A stretch of 37,828 nt of DNA from an uncultured bacterium (GTDB lineage: Bacteria > Bacillota > Clostridia > Lachnospirales > Lachnospiraceae): the NCBI GenBank assembly GCA_947651225.1, contig CANSYK010000032.1, forward strand, positions 1 to 37,828. The letters run 5' to 3'. Within the stretch, counting starts at the first letter, position 1. Each line of letters starts with the position of its first letter. A program made the translations under genes and the position numbers. The notes beneath the pieces are model-generated. The model made no database searches and was not told the DNA's origin. It saw only the letters and a list, made by a program, of their open reading frames with translations. Positions 1 through 8,370 of this stretch are shown here, piece after piece.

Positions 1-202
1 AAGAGTGGTTTTGATTTTTTAGTTAGGTTGCGGACGTAGTCTGCCCTATGATATATTGCGTGCTTTTTTCAGAATTAACGCATGACAGAAATTTATACTA
101 GAGCGTATTTTGTGCAGATGGAAGAGGAATGGAACGTCAGCTTTTTGGGTATGATAGCAGATAGCAATGAAAAAGAAAGGGACAGAGAATCAGGATAGAA
201 GT

Positions 203-1114
203 ATGTATTATGCTGTATTAGAGGATGGAATACGGAGGATAGAGGAAAAGAGCTTTTTTCAGGAAAAAAAGGGAATCTGTATTTTACCATTAGAGGAATG
301 GCAGGATAATCCTGTGTGGAAGGAAAAGTTTTCTATCTGGCACAATATTGACAGCATGCATTATTGTAAAATGGAGAGCTATCGTGATTTTCTGTTTGGA
401 ACGGTCTGTGTTCCGGCAAAAGGAAAGAAGGAAAAGGAAAGCAGTTTTGCAATTTATATCAGAAAAGATTATGTGATTTTATTGGACAAAGATGGGCTTG
501 CAAAAGAAAAGGTGGCAAAGATTTCGAAGGAGGTCACAAGAAACGAATATTCTTTAGAACGTTTTGTGTATGATTTTTTGCAGTCCTTTCTTTCCGATGA
601 TTTGATTTTTTTGGAGAAAATCGAGCAGGAGATTGCAGAAATTGAGGAAGATATTTTAGAGGGAAGAGCAGAACATTTCAGTTTTCATATGCTGCGGATT
701 AAAAAGCTGATTGCAAAGTTTTATCATTATTACAGCCAGTTGACAGAAATTGGTGATGAGATTCTGGAAAACCAGGAGGGCTTTTTTGATAAGGAAGAAA
801 TTCAGTTCTACAGGCGTTATACAGATAGGGTGTCAAGACTGGCGGGAGAAACGCAGCTTTTGCGGGAATATGCTATGCAGGTGCAGGAGGTCTATCAATC
901 AGAAATTGAAATCCGTCAGAATGATGTGATGAAAATTTTGACAATTGTAACGACAATTTTTCTTCCACTATCACTGGTAGCAGGGTGGTATGGGATGAAT
1001 TTTATCTACATGCCGGAACTTTCCTATCGATATGCCTATCCTGTTGTAATAGGTATCAGCCTTTTAATTGTGGGCATCAGCTTGATTATCTTTAAAAAGA
1101 AAAAATACTTATAA
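203..1114 (+). CDS. corA: CorA-family divalent cation transporter
   Basis: Likely a pentameric inner-membrane Mg2+/Co2+ channel of the CorA (2-TM-GxN) family. The C-terminus has two hydrophobic segments, and the first is followed by the family signature YGMNF, which forms the pore mouth. A long charged alpha-helical region precedes them, as expected for the cytoplasmic funnel. At about 303 residues it has the usual length. The frame is open from an ATG at 167, but only the ATG at 203 has an AGGA ribosome binding site (192-195), and relatives begin with MYY, so I prefer 203. It stands alone: the next gene starts 235 bases downstream behind its own promoter. The exact metal cannot be told from sequence. 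Confidence 0.88.
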   Translation: MYYAVLEDGIRRIEEKSFFQEKKGICILPLEEWQDNPVWKEKFSIWHNIDSMHYCKMESYRDFLFGTVCVPAKGKKEKESSFAIYIRKDYVILLDKDGLAKEKVAKISKEVTRNEYSLERFVYDFLQSFLSDDLIFLEKIEQEIAEIEEDILEGRAEHFSFHMLRIKKLIAKFYHYYSQLTEIGDEILENQEGFFDKEEIQFYRRYTDRVSRLAGETQLLREYAMQVQEVYQSEIEIRQNDVMKILTIVTTIFLPLSLVAGWYGMNFIYMPELSYRYAYPVVIGISLLIVGISLIIFKKKKYL

Positions 1115-1150
1115 AAAAAGCGCAAAGTTGGATGGTATTCCGTAAGGATG

Positions 1151-1179
1151 TTGTTTCTTCAAAGACTAAATGATATGAT
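1151..1179 (+). promoter_or_regulatory. promoter of the kinase/regulator operon
   Basis: TTGTTT (1151-1156), a 17-base spacer and TATGAT (1174-1179) form a sigma-A-type promoter upstream of the sensor kinase gene. The word TGATATGATACT around the -10 is repeated exactly at 3649-3660, upstream of the ABC exporter. Confidence 0.5.
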
Positions 1180-1265
1180 ACTATGTAGACAATGTGGCCT
1201 TAGGGCTACGCTGTTTTGATCGTATTGATGGCAAAGGCAGCAAAGAGGAGGAAGGATTTTGCTCA

Positions 1266-1340
1266 ATGAAAATCAGTTTTATGTGGTGGATTTGTATCAG
1301 CAGTAAGAGAAATGCAAATCCTGGAAGTTGTAGGAGGTAA
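1266..1340 (+). CDS. possible 24-residue peptide or permease-gene remnant
   Basis: A very small frame lies between the kinase promoter and the kinase gene. It starts with an ATG about 10 bases after GGAAGG and encodes MKISFMWWICISS followed by a polar tail. It overlaps the stop of a 13-codon frame starting at 1228 in the ATGA arrangement. The DNA TGGATTTGTATCAGC inside it is identical, in the same frame, to the start of the ABC permease gene (residues WICIS). It may therefore be a decayed fragment of a second permease gene rather than a working peptide. Expression is unproven. Confidence 0.2.
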   Translation: MKISFMWWICISSKRNANPGSCRR

Positions 1341-1349
1341 AAGAGGATT

Positions 1350-2726
1350 ATGAGTTTTTGGGGGCTTTTCTGCAGTAATACCCTTGGTTTGACAATAAGT
1401 GTGCTATTTATGATCTGGATCTCTATGTTGCTTTTGGAGCGAAAACCATATCAAATAAGAGAACGCAAAGTGAAAATGATTGCTTTTACTATATTATTTA
1501 TCTGTGTCTGGGCATTGATAGGGACAGTTTTTTATAAAGTGGGTATCTTTAGATGGAGGTATAATGCAGGACAAATCTTGTTTACCTATATGGGAATGAC
1601 AGGAGCAATGTTTTATTTATATTTTCTCTATCGAGAAAATCTGCTGGCTTGTTGGATTTCGGCTGTTTTTTTAGAAATGTTGGAATCTTTTGCGGTACAC
1701 ATAGGAGTTTTATTTTCACCTAATATGACTTTTCATTTGGATATTTGGGGAGAACGGTTAATATATTATTTTTTTCTGTATGTATTAACACCACTCATAG
1801 AGATCATCTGGGTGCTGCTTCTATATAAAACTGGAGTTGGGAAAATGTTCCGACTGTGGATTGAACGGAAAGAATCGAAAAAGGTAAGTATTATTTTTAT
1901 CAGTTTATACCCGATTTTGTCTGAAATACTTTATTATATGGTGCAAATGGGAGAACGGGTTGGTAACGATAATGCAGTCGTTTCTCTGTTATATCTACTG
2001 ATTGTTTTTATTATTTTCGGTTATGCAGGGCGTCAGGAAATGCAAAAGAAGCAAATTCAGACTCAGCAGATTAGTATGCAGCAGCAAAATGCTTATATTG
2101 AGAATTTAGAAAAACTGCAGAGTGAAATGCGAAGATTCCGTCATGATTACAAAAATATGATGTCTGGCATGTACCTTCAAGCAAAAGAGGGAAATATGGA
2201 AGCAGTGCAGAATTTTATCCAGGATATGACAAGTGATTTTGATTATCAGGTGGGGGAACAGATACGCAGATTGACACAGCTTGGAAATATTCATATGCTT
2301 GAGGTAAAAGGGCTGCTGTTGGGGAAAATGGAAAAAATGCAGCAGGAGCAGATTTCCTGTGAACTGGAAGTATTGCGTCCATTTGACAGAACGCGGCTGA
2401 GAACGACTGACTTGTGCAGATGCCTGGGGATACTGATCGACAATGCCATTGATGAAGTACAAGGAAAAAAAGGTAAGAATCCAAAACCACAGATACATAT
2501 TATGATTAGCAGCCAGGAGGAATGCACAACATTTCAAGTAAGAAATCCATTGTATTCAAACATTGATTTTCACAAGATTTGGCAGCAAGGTTATTCTACC
2601 AGAGGGGCGGACAGAGGAATTGGCCTTGCAAGTTATAAAAGTATTCTGGAACATTATGAAAATGTCTTCTCTCTGACAACAATCAGGGATGGCTATTTTA
2701 TTCAGGAGTTAAAGATACAGGAATAA
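1350..2726 (+). CDS. GHKL-domain sensor histidine kinase (AgrC/VirS-like)
   Basis: Membrane sensor kinase of a peptide- or antibiotic-sensing two-component system. Residues 1 to about 230 contain about six to seven hydrophobic segments with little outside the membrane, as in AgrC-type receptors. A coiled-coil-like Gln-rich linker follows. The phosphoacceptor is His265 in the motif RFRHDYKN. A GHKL ATPase domain follows, with the N-box LIDNAIDEV and the G-box GADRGIGLAS. The length (458 aa) is normal. The start is supported by AGGAGG at 1333-1338. It is followed by a LytTR regulator gene after two hairpins, so the two probably form one operon. The signal is unknown; no agrD- or agrB-like gene is visible. 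Confidence 0.85.
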   Translation: MSFWGLFCSNTLGLTISVLFMIWISMLLLERKPYQIRERKVKMIAFTILFICVWALIGTVFYKVGIFRWRYNAGQILFTYMGMTGAMFYLYFLYRENLLACWISAVFLEMLESFAVHIGVLFSPNMTFHLDIWGERLIYYFFLYVLTPLIEIIWVLLLYKTGVGKMFRLWIERKESKKVSIIFISLYPILSEILYYMVQMGERVGNDNAVVSLLYLLIVFIIFGYAGRQEMQKKQIQTQQISMQQQNAYIENLEKLQSEMRRFRHDYKNMMSGMYLQAKEGNMEAVQNFIQDMTSDFDYQVGEQIRRLTQLGNIHMLEVKGLLLGKMEKMQQEQISCELEVLRPFDRTRLRTTDLCRCLGILIDNAIDEVQGKKGKNPKPQIHIMISSQEECTTFQVRNPLYSNIDFHKIWQQGYSTRGADRGIGLASYKSILEHYENVFSLTTIRDGYFIQELKIQE

Positions 2727-2749
2727 AGTTTGAAAGTTCTTTTCAAACT
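2727..2749 (+). promoter_or_regulatory. perfect hairpin 1 between kinase and regulator
   Basis: AGTTTGAAA (2727-2735) and TTTCAAACT (2741-2749) form a perfect 9-bp stem with a 5-base loop, starting on the base after the kinase stop codon. There is no T-tract, so it is not a typical terminator. It may be an RNA-processing or stabilising structure. Confidence 0.6.
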
Positions 2750-2761
2750 ACTTATTAATGT

Positions 2762-2797
2762 TTTCTCAATTTTGAGAGGGTATTCAAAATTGAGAAA
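2762..2797 (+). promoter_or_regulatory. perfect hairpin 2 between kinase and regulator
   Basis: TTTCTCAATTTTGA (2762-2775) and TCAAAATTGAGAAA (2784-2797) form a perfect 14-bp stem with an 8-base loop (GAGGGTAT). It ends 40 bases before the regulator start codon. It could equally be a DNA operator (a 36-bp palindrome) or an RNA element that tunes kinase-to-regulator stoichiometry. Confidence 0.6.
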
Positions 2798-2837
2798 GAC
2801 GGGGTATAGAAATGTTAAAATTGTGGAGGAAAAAAAT

Positions 2838-3572
2838 ATGCTTCCAATTTATATTTGTGAAGATGATGCGATGATACTTGCTGCACAGAAAAAGTTTTTA
2901 GAAAAACAAATTATGATTGAAGGTTATGATATGCAGATTGCTCTGTGTAGCAGGCACCCCCAGGAAATTATTGCAGCGGTGGCGGCGTCTCCAAAGAGAG
3001 GAATTTATTTTCTGGATGTGGAGCTTAAGGATGAGGCGATGGATGGATTTATGCTGGGACAACAGATTCGAAAGTTCGATGCCAGAGGTTTTCTTATCTA
3101 TGTGACTTCCTTTCCAGATCTGGCATTTGAGACATTTCGTTATCACCTGGAAGCACTGGATTATATAGTAAAGGGCAATTCAGAAAAAATGCTGGCTGGA
3201 ATGTACAAAAACCTTGCGATCATTACTGAGCGGATGTGTAAGGAGCAGGGAGAGCAAAAGGAATACTTTACAGTAAAGGTGTTGGATATTGTCAAGCATG
3301 TTCCAGTGGATGAAATTATGTTCTTTGAGACAAGTGTCCGTACACACAGAATAGAACTTCATGCGAAGAATGACTGTATTGATTTTATTGGCAGTATGCA
3401 GGAGTTACAAGAGCAGTTTAGGGAGCATTTTTTAAGGGTTCACAGGTCATATCTGGTAAATGTAAATAAGATTCAGGAGTTAGATTTAAAGCATCGGGAA
3501 ATTCTTATGGATAATGGAGAAAAATGTCTGTTTTCTAAAAGTATGAAGGGGGAGTTGTTGAGCAGAATTTAA
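2838..3572 (+). CDS. LytTR-family response regulator
   Basis: Transcriptional regulator partner of the upstream GHKL kinase, 244 aa. The receiver domain has the acidic pocket CEDD (residues 7-10) and phosphoacceptor Asp60 in IYFLDVEL. The C-terminal LytTR DNA-binding domain spans about residues 140-240 and includes the conserved FFETSVRTHRI and FLRVHRSYLVN segments. The reading frame is open from further upstream, but the ATG at 2838 has a GGAGG ribosome binding site and begins the receiver directly. LytTR proteins bind pairs of about 9-bp direct repeats one to two helical turns apart. Such a pair lies at 3594-3623, upstream of the ABC exporter, making that operon the likely target. Confidence 0.88.
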   Translation: MLPIYICEDDAMILAAQKKFLEKQIMIEGYDMQIALCSRHPQEIIAAVAASPKRGIYFLDVELKDEAMDGFMLGQQIRKFDARGFLIYVTSFPDLAFETFRYHLEALDYIVKGNSEKMLAGMYKNLAIITERMCKEQGEQKEYFTVKVLDIVKHVPVDEIMFFETSVRTHRIELHAKNDCIDFIGSMQELQEQFREHFLRVHRSYLVNVNKIQELDLKHREILMDNGEKCLFSKSMKGELLSRI

Positions 3573-3593
3573 ATGACAGTGTTCAAAAGCCAT

Positions 3594-3623
3594 TTCAGGC
3601 AGTATGGTATATCATTCAGGCAG
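3594..3623 (+). promoter_or_regulatory. candidate LytTR operator (direct repeat, 21-bp period)
   Basis: TTCAGGCAG occurs at 3594-3602 and again at 3615-3623. The copies are identical, in the same orientation, and exactly 21 bp apart start to start. This is the geometry expected for LytTR/ComE-type regulators. The repeat ends 28 bp upstream of a TATGAT -10 box (3652-3657). The -35 position there (AGCATA) is poor, which fits an activator-dependent promoter. Confidence 0.6.
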
Positions 3624-3651
3624 AACTCAGCATAAAGGTGATAAAACATGA

Positions 3652-3657
3652 TATGAT
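3652..3657 (+). promoter_or_regulatory. -10 box of the ABC exporter operon
   Basis: TATGAT lies within TGATATGATACT, a word shared with the kinase promoter. No acceptable -35 sits 17 bp upstream, which fits activation from the neighbouring direct repeat. Confidence 0.45.
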
Positions 3658-3731
3658 ACTTCCATCATAATTACTCTGCGATAGAAAAACGGGGCAATTA
3701 TAAAGAAAATATTTAGAAAGAGGGTTATGTT

Positions 3732-4598
3732 ATGGAACAAAATGTATTGCTGGAGTTATCGCATATTTCTAAGCGCTATAAGACGGAATTGGCGCTTAAG
3801 GATATCAATATTACGCTTCATAAAGGCGAAATTCTTGGATTTTTAGGGCCGTCGGGCGCTGGAAAAACTACCACGATTAAAATAATCACAGGACAGTTAA
3901 GGCAAACATCTGGAGAGGCGAAAATTCTTGATACAGATACGGTTAATATTGATGAATCAATTTATGAAAAAATTGGCGTGGTTTCTGATCAAAGCGGAAT
4001 TTATGAGAAAATGACAGTATGGCAGAATTTAAGTATGTTTGCAAAAATATGGCGTGTTCCCCGTGTAAGAGTGGAGGAAGTCTTACATCAGGTGGAATTG
4101 TATGAACATCGTAAAAAGCCGGCAGGTAAACTTTCCAGAGGGCAGACGCAAAGACTTGTTTTGGCCAGGGCAGTGCTTCATAAGCCAAGAATTTTATTTC
4201 TTGATGAGCCGACAAGCGGATTAGATCCATCGACTGCGGTATCTATTCATAAAATGTTGTTGGGACTGAAAGAAGAAGGTATGGCAATTTTTTTGACTAC
4301 ACATAACATGGAAGAAGCCACAAAACTTTGTGATAGAGTTGCACTTTTGTATCAGGGGAAAATTGTCGAGTGTGGATCGCCCAAAGAACTTTGCCTGAAA
4401 TATAATCAAAATAAAAAATATCATCTGCTTTTGAATAATCAGGAAGAAGTCGTCTTAGAGCAAAGTCCTCAAAATATTGCAAAAATTTCAGAATGGATGC
4501 AGAGGGATGAAATACAGTGTATTCATTCTTGTGAGCCAACATTGGAACGTGTATTTTTACAAGTAACAGGGGCATCCCTTGGATTAGCCAGAATGTGA
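3732..4598 (+). CDS. ABC transporter ATP-binding protein
   Basis: ATPase subunit of a two-gene ABC-2 exporter, 288 aa. It has the Walker A motif GPSGAGKT (residues 39-46), the signature LSRGQ (a variant of LSGGQ), the Walker B motif ILFLDEPTSGLD and the switch His in LTTHNMEEA. The C-terminal 70 residues form the short accessory domain usual in drug or lantibiotic exporter ATPases. The permease gene follows after 13 bases. Control by the upstream kinase and LytTR regulator suggests that it removes, or gives immunity to, a peptide or antimicrobial; the substrate is not visible in sequence. Confidence 0.88.
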   Translation: MEQNVLLELSHISKRYKTELALKDINITLHKGEILGFLGPSGAGKTTTIKIITGQLRQTSGEAKILDTDTVNIDESIYEKIGVVSDQSGIYEKMTVWQNLSMFAKIWRVPRVRVEEVLHQVELYEHRKKPAGKLSRGQTQRLVLARAVLHKPRILFLDEPTSGLDPSTAVSIHKMLLGLKEEGMAIFLTTHNMEEATKLCDRVALLYQGKIVECGSPKELCLKYNQNKKYHLLLNNQEEVVLEQSPQNIAKISEWMQRDEIQCIHSCEPTLERVFLQVTGASLGLARM

Positions 4599-4611
4599 GA
4601 GGAGTTTTAAT

Positions 4612-5352
4612 ATGGATAATATCAATAAATTAACAGCAGTTGCACAGATTAAATGGATTTGTATCAGCCGCAATACAGCGATTATGATCGGGCCGCTTCT
4701 AACCGTGGCGATGGTATGGATGTTCAAAATTTTATATAGCATCAATTCGGGAGGTGATTTATCACCAATTCTGGTGTCTTTGATCCTGAGTTTGGGAATT
4801 TCCCTTAATTTGTGTATGGATGGATTCCTAATGGTAGGAACTGCCATTGCAGAAGAGAAAGAGAAACATACGTTACGGGTCTTAATGACGTCATCAGTCA
4901 CTGGAATGCAGTATTTTATCGGAAGTATTCTATTTCCATTTGTGTTGATGAATATAATCAATATTGTGGTATTGGTGATTAGTGGCATTTCTATGAGCCA
5001 GGTATCTGTCGCAGCTTTCTTACTGGTCAGTGCGGCAGCCTCTCTGATTAGTTGTGTAATGGGAATGATTGTTGGTCTCTGTGCCAAAAATCAGATGAAT
5101 GCAAATTTGATTTCTTATCCATTGATGATCGTGTTTATGATGATTCCAATGTTTGGAAATCTTTCCGAAAAATTGCACCATATCTCAGGGTTTTTGTTTA
5201 CTGGAGTGTTGACAGAGATGGCAAGTGGGTTTGCAGAGGGAATGCCATATACGTTAAAACCTTTGGACATCGCAGTGCTTATCGGAGAATTAATCATTAG
5301 CATTCTTGTATTTTTAGTACTTTATCGAAGAAATGGATATGAAAAAGACTGA
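4612..5352 (+). CDS. ABC-2 type transporter permease
   Basis: Membrane partner of the preceding ATPase, 246 aa with about six hydrophobic segments. The pattern fits ABC-2 permeases: a short N-terminus, a first helix, a large segment with MVGTAIAEEKEKHTLRVLM (the conserved EKE loop after helix 2), then four further helices. A good GAGGAG ribosome binding site precedes the ATG. The operon ends at the hairpin at 5457-5508. The sequence around residues WICIS is duplicated upstream of the kinase gene. Confidence 0.85.
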   Translation: MDNINKLTAVAQIKWICISRNTAIMIGPLLTVAMVWMFKILYSINSGGDLSPILVSLILSLGISLNLCMDGFLMVGTAIAEEKEKHTLRVLMTSSVTGMQYFIGSILFPFVLMNIINIVVLVISGISMSQVSVAAFLLVSAAASLISCVMGMIVGLCAKNQMNANLISYPLMIVFMMIPMFGNLSEKLHHISGFLFTGVLTEMASGFAEGMPYTLKPLDIAVLIGELIISILVFLVLYRRNGYEKD

Positions 5353-5456
5353 TGCAATTTAGGCAAAGGAATTTTAAGTAATTAAGAAAGAGATAGAAGG
5401 ATGCATCAGGCCTGACATAGATTTTTTGGCATGGTTCTTTTCTATGTTAGAATAAA

Positions 5457-5508
5457 GAACTGTAGGAAAATAGCTGCTCAAGATTACGCAGTTATTTTTC
5501 TACAGTTC
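5457..5508. terminator. long hairpin between convergent genes
   Basis: A 21-bp stem (5457-5477 with 5488-5508, allowing two G-U pairs) has a 10-base loop. It lies between the ABC permease (+) and the carboxypeptidase (-). The flanking T-runs are weak on both strands, so it is a plausible bidirectional terminator but not a textbook one. A smaller hairpin (CTGACATAGA with TCTATGTTAG) lies just before it at about 5411-5450. Confidence 0.6.
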
Positions 5509-5521
5509 CTAACATCAAATC

Positions 5522-6778
5522 TTATGGTAATGCAAAGAGGAATGCTTTTTTGAGAATATCCTGATAATAGGAAAGGTTTCTTTTCGGAATTGTATTTTTT
5601 GAGGTTAGCGGATACTGGTATAGCAATTCATCATTTAAGTAATATTCTTCATATCCAATAATATCTCCCTGGCGGATGGGCGCAGTCAGCGTCTCTGGCA
5701 GGTTAATTTTTGTGGTTATGGTATCGGTCTGACACAGCATCATGGAAACTTTAGGATACGAGGTACGGCAAAGGGACAGGTCGGCACTTGTTCCACCTGT
5801 GACAGGAAGTGTTTTTGGTGGCTGCAGTTTTTCTATTTTTACAGTATCAAAGTTTGCAAAGCCATAGTCCATCAGCTTTTTTGTATCAACCCATTTATAT
5901 CCTTTATTGGGAGGCCAACCGCAGGCGAGTACACTGGTAATTAATGTTTTTCCATTCCGTTTTGCCGCACCGCAAAAGCAGTATCCCGCAGTCCCGGTAA
6001 ATCCGGTTTTGATACCGATAGCGCCAGAATAACGGGTTAAAAAGGCATCGTGGTTATTGACCGCATAGCTTCGGTTGCCTTTGCAGTTTTGGAACTGATA
6101 GGAGGGTGTTTGTATAATATCAAGAAAGTCAGGATTTTGTATGGCATAGCTTGCGATAATGCAAAGTTCCTTTGCCGTTGTATAATGGTTTTTATCATCA
6201 AGTCCATTTGGTGTTACAAAGTTGGTATCTGTACAGCCAAGCCATTCCGCTTTCTGGTTCATCAGTTCAGCAAATCCTTCTACCGTTCCGCCGATATGCT
6301 CTGCAATCGCCACGGCAGTGTCGTTATGGGACTCTAGCATCAGGGAGTAAAGAAGGTCTTTCAGGTAAAAGGTATCACCTGCCTGCATATTTAACTGTAC
6401 ATCGGGCATAGAAGCAGCATAAGAAGAAACTTTTACCTTACTATCCATTTTTCCGTTTTCCAAAGCGAGGATACAGGTCATAATTTTTGTAGTGCTTGCC
6501 ATTGGAAGTTTTTCATTTTCATTAGAACCGAGCAGAATGCGCCCACTGTCGGCATCAAGAAGGCAATATGCTTTGGCATACATACCATCTGGCTGCTCTT
6601 TTTTGGAAAGAATAGAAAAATCAGCTCCAGTAAGTGTCTGTTCTTGTGCTGGCACGCCGCTTTCTATGCTGCAATAGGGCGGAAAAGACTGGATTGCATA
6701 TGATAATCTGTTTGTTGTAGAAAGAAACAGGAGAATCAGGCTGATTCCCAACAAAAAGAAACTGACGATTTTTTGCAT
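5522..6778 (-). CDS. D-alanyl-D-alanine carboxypeptidase (PBP5/DacF-type)
   Basis: Peptidase S11 family enzyme that trims the terminal D-Ala from peptidoglycan stem peptides. All three active-site motifs are present: STTK (Ser95-Lys98, counting from the chosen start), SHN (150-152) and KTG (257-259). An N-terminal hydrophobic segment (about residues 4-22) serves as signal peptide or anchor. The C-terminal part is the usual beta-rich PBP5 domain and is followed by a short hydrophobic end (KKAFLFALP). An ATG lies 12 bases further upstream (6790), but the ATG at 6778 has a GAGGA ribosome binding site, so I prefer it. It is transcribed away from the sodium-pump cluster. Confidence 0.9.
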   Translation of the reverse strand: MQKIVSFFLLGISLILLFLSTTNRLSYAIQSFPPYCSIESGVPAQEQTLTGADFSILSKKEQPDGMYAKAYCLLDADSGRILLGSNENEKLPMASTTKIMTCILALENGKMDSKVKVSSYAASMPDVQLNMQAGDTFYLKDLLYSLMLESHNDTAVAIAEHIGGTVEGFAELMNQKAEWLGCTDTNFVTPNGLDDKNHYTTAKELCIIASYAIQNPDFLDIIQTPSYQFQNCKGNRSYAVNNHDAFLTRYSGAIGIKTGFTGTAGYCFCGAAKRNGKTLITSVLACGWPPNKGYKWVDTKKLMDYGFANFDTVKIEKLQPPKTLPVTGGTSADLSLCRTSYPKVSMMLCQTDTITTKINLPETLTAPIRQGDIIGYEEYYLNDELLYQYPLTSKNTIPKRNLSYYQDILKKAFLFALP

Positions 6779-6837
6779 GGAATTCCTCATTTTTTGTAGG
6801 TTCTTTGCTATGTTATGCGGATTATGGAAAATATATG

Positions 6838-6866
6838 TTGCTATTTTTGGGCAAAAGAGATAGAAT
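6838..6866 (+). promoter_or_regulatory. promoter of the sodium-pump decarboxylase cluster
   Basis: TTGCTA (6838-6843), a 17-base spacer and TAGAAT (6861-6866) lie about 57 bases before the first gene's start codon. Confidence 0.45.
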
Positions 6867-6922
6867 TATAGTTGGTAAAAATTTGGTTTATCAATCATTA
6901 TACTATAATTGGAGGGCTGAAC

Positions 6923-8356
6923 ATGAGTAACACGAATGCTTTGTCAGCAAGAGACCGCATTGCGTCTCTCGTTGACGAAAACAGTTTTGTTGAAATTGGT
7001 GCGAACATTACAAAGAGAAGCACAGATTTTAACATGCAGGAAAAATCAGTGCCAGCAGACGGTGTTATTACCGGATATGGACTGGTTCAGAACACTCCTG
7101 TCTATATCTATAGTCAGGACGCATCTGCCCTGAATGGAACAATCGGAGAGATGCATGCGAAGAAAATTGCGCATGTCTATGAATTAGCGATGAAGACAGG
7201 AGTTCCTGTAATCGGGCTGATTGACTGTGCTGGTATGCGTCTTCAGGAGTCCACAGATGCGCTTGCAGGTTTTGGTAAGATTTATAAGATGAAGGCAAAG
7301 GCTTCTGGCGTTGTGCCACAGATTAGCGCTATCTTTGGAAATTGCGGCGGTGGCGTTGCTGTTTTGGCGGCAATGAGCGACTTTACCTTTATGGAAGCAG
7401 GAAATGGAAAACTTTTTGTAAATTCTCCAAATACCTTAGAGGGAAACTACAAAGAGAAGCTGGATACGGCAACAGCGGATTTCCAAAAGACGTCATCTAA
7501 TGTAGATGTTATTGTGGAAGGTGAGGCTGAACTGTTAGAGCGTGTAAGGGAGCTTGTTTCTATACTTCCAGAAAACAACAATGATGCTGCATTTTCTGAT
7601 GAGTGCATGGATGACCTGAACCGCATGGTGCCTGACTTTGCGGCAGAAGTAAAGGATCCTGCGCTTGCGCTGGAAGATATCAGTGACAACAATTTCTTCT
7701 TAGAGTTAAAAGCTGGTTATGCAAAGGAAATGGTGACAGGTTTTATCTGTTTTGATGGAATGACAGTTGGTGCAGTGGCAAACCGTACTGCTGTTTTTGA
7801 TGAAAAGGGAAAGGAACAGGAGAAGTTTGACGGGCGGCTTACGACAGCCGGATGCGAAAAAGCAGCAGACTTTATCCGAAAATGTGATGCGTTCCAGATT
7901 CCAGTATTGTCCCTGACAAATACAGAAGGATTTGCTACATCTGTAGAAGAGGAAAAGACAATTGCCAAAGCAGCGGCTAAGCTGACTGCTGCATTTGCAG
8001 AGGCAGATGTTGCAAAGGTAAATTTGATTGTTGGAAAGGCATATGGAAGCGCTTATATAACAATGAATTCAAAACATATTGGCGCAGATATGGTATTTGC
8101 CCTTCCAGATGCGGAAATTGGCATGATGGATGCAGAAGTTGCCGCAAAGATTATGTATTCAGATGACAAAGATGCTGATCTGGCAAAGAAGGCGTCTGAG
8201 TTTGCGGCACAGTCCGGTACAGAAGCAGCAGCACAGAGAGGCTATGTGGATTCCGTTATTGAACCGGAATCTGCCAGAAAGCAGTTGCTTTATGCCTTTG
8301 AGATGCTGTATTCAAAAAGTGAATTTCCAATCGGCAAGAAACATGGAACAATCTAA
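6923..8356 (+). CDS. mmdA: biotin-dependent acyl-CoA carboxyltransferase (MmdA / 12S-like)
   Basis: Carboxyltransferase of the crotonase-fold family that includes methylmalonyl-CoA decarboxylase alpha, propionyl-CoA carboxylase beta and transcarboxylase 12S. It moves CO2 between an acyl-CoA and carboxybiotin. Both halves are visible: an N-terminal half with the oxyanion motif FGNCGGGVAVLAAM and a C-terminal half with GKAYGSAYITM and DAEIGMMDAEVAAKIM. At 477 aa it is a little shorter than typical MmdA (about 510). The ATG at 6923 has GGAGGG 7 bases upstream; the open frame upstream lacks one. It is first in a five-gene cluster with a biotin carrier and Na+ pump subunits. The acyl-CoA (malonyl, methylmalonyl, glutaconyl) cannot be told by eye. 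Confidence 0.82.
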   Translation: MSNTNALSARDRIASLVDENSFVEIGANITKRSTDFNMQEKSVPADGVITGYGLVQNTPVYIYSQDASALNGTIGEMHAKKIAHVYELAMKTGVPVIGLIDCAGMRLQESTDALAGFGKIYKMKAKASGVVPQISAIFGNCGGGVAVLAAMSDFTFMEAGNGKLFVNSPNTLEGNYKEKLDTATADFQKTSSNVDVIVEGEAELLERVRELVSILPENNNDAAFSDECMDDLNRMVPDFAAEVKDPALALEDISDNNFFLELKAGYAKEMVTGFICFDGMTVGAVANRTAVFDEKGKEQEKFDGRLTTAGCEKAADFIRKCDAFQIPVLSLTNTEGFATSVEEEKTIAKAAAKLTAAFAEADVAKVNLIVGKAYGSAYITMNSKHIGADMVFALPDAEIGMMDAEVAAKIMYSDDKDADLAKKASEFAAQSGTEAAAQRGYVDSVIEPESARKQLLYAFEMLYSKSEFPIGKKHGTI

Positions 8357-8370
8357 ATAAGGAGAGGCAT

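Noticed and set aside
1-39. Possible 3' end of an upstream gene (KSGFDFLVRLRT then stop)
   Set aside because: Only 12 codons are inside the window; too short to tell from chance.
93-290. Minus-strand open frame of 65 codons at the start of the window
   Set aside because: It overlaps the corA gene antisense, is rich in Phe/Ser as expected for the reverse of purine-rich coding DNA, and has no ribosome binding site.
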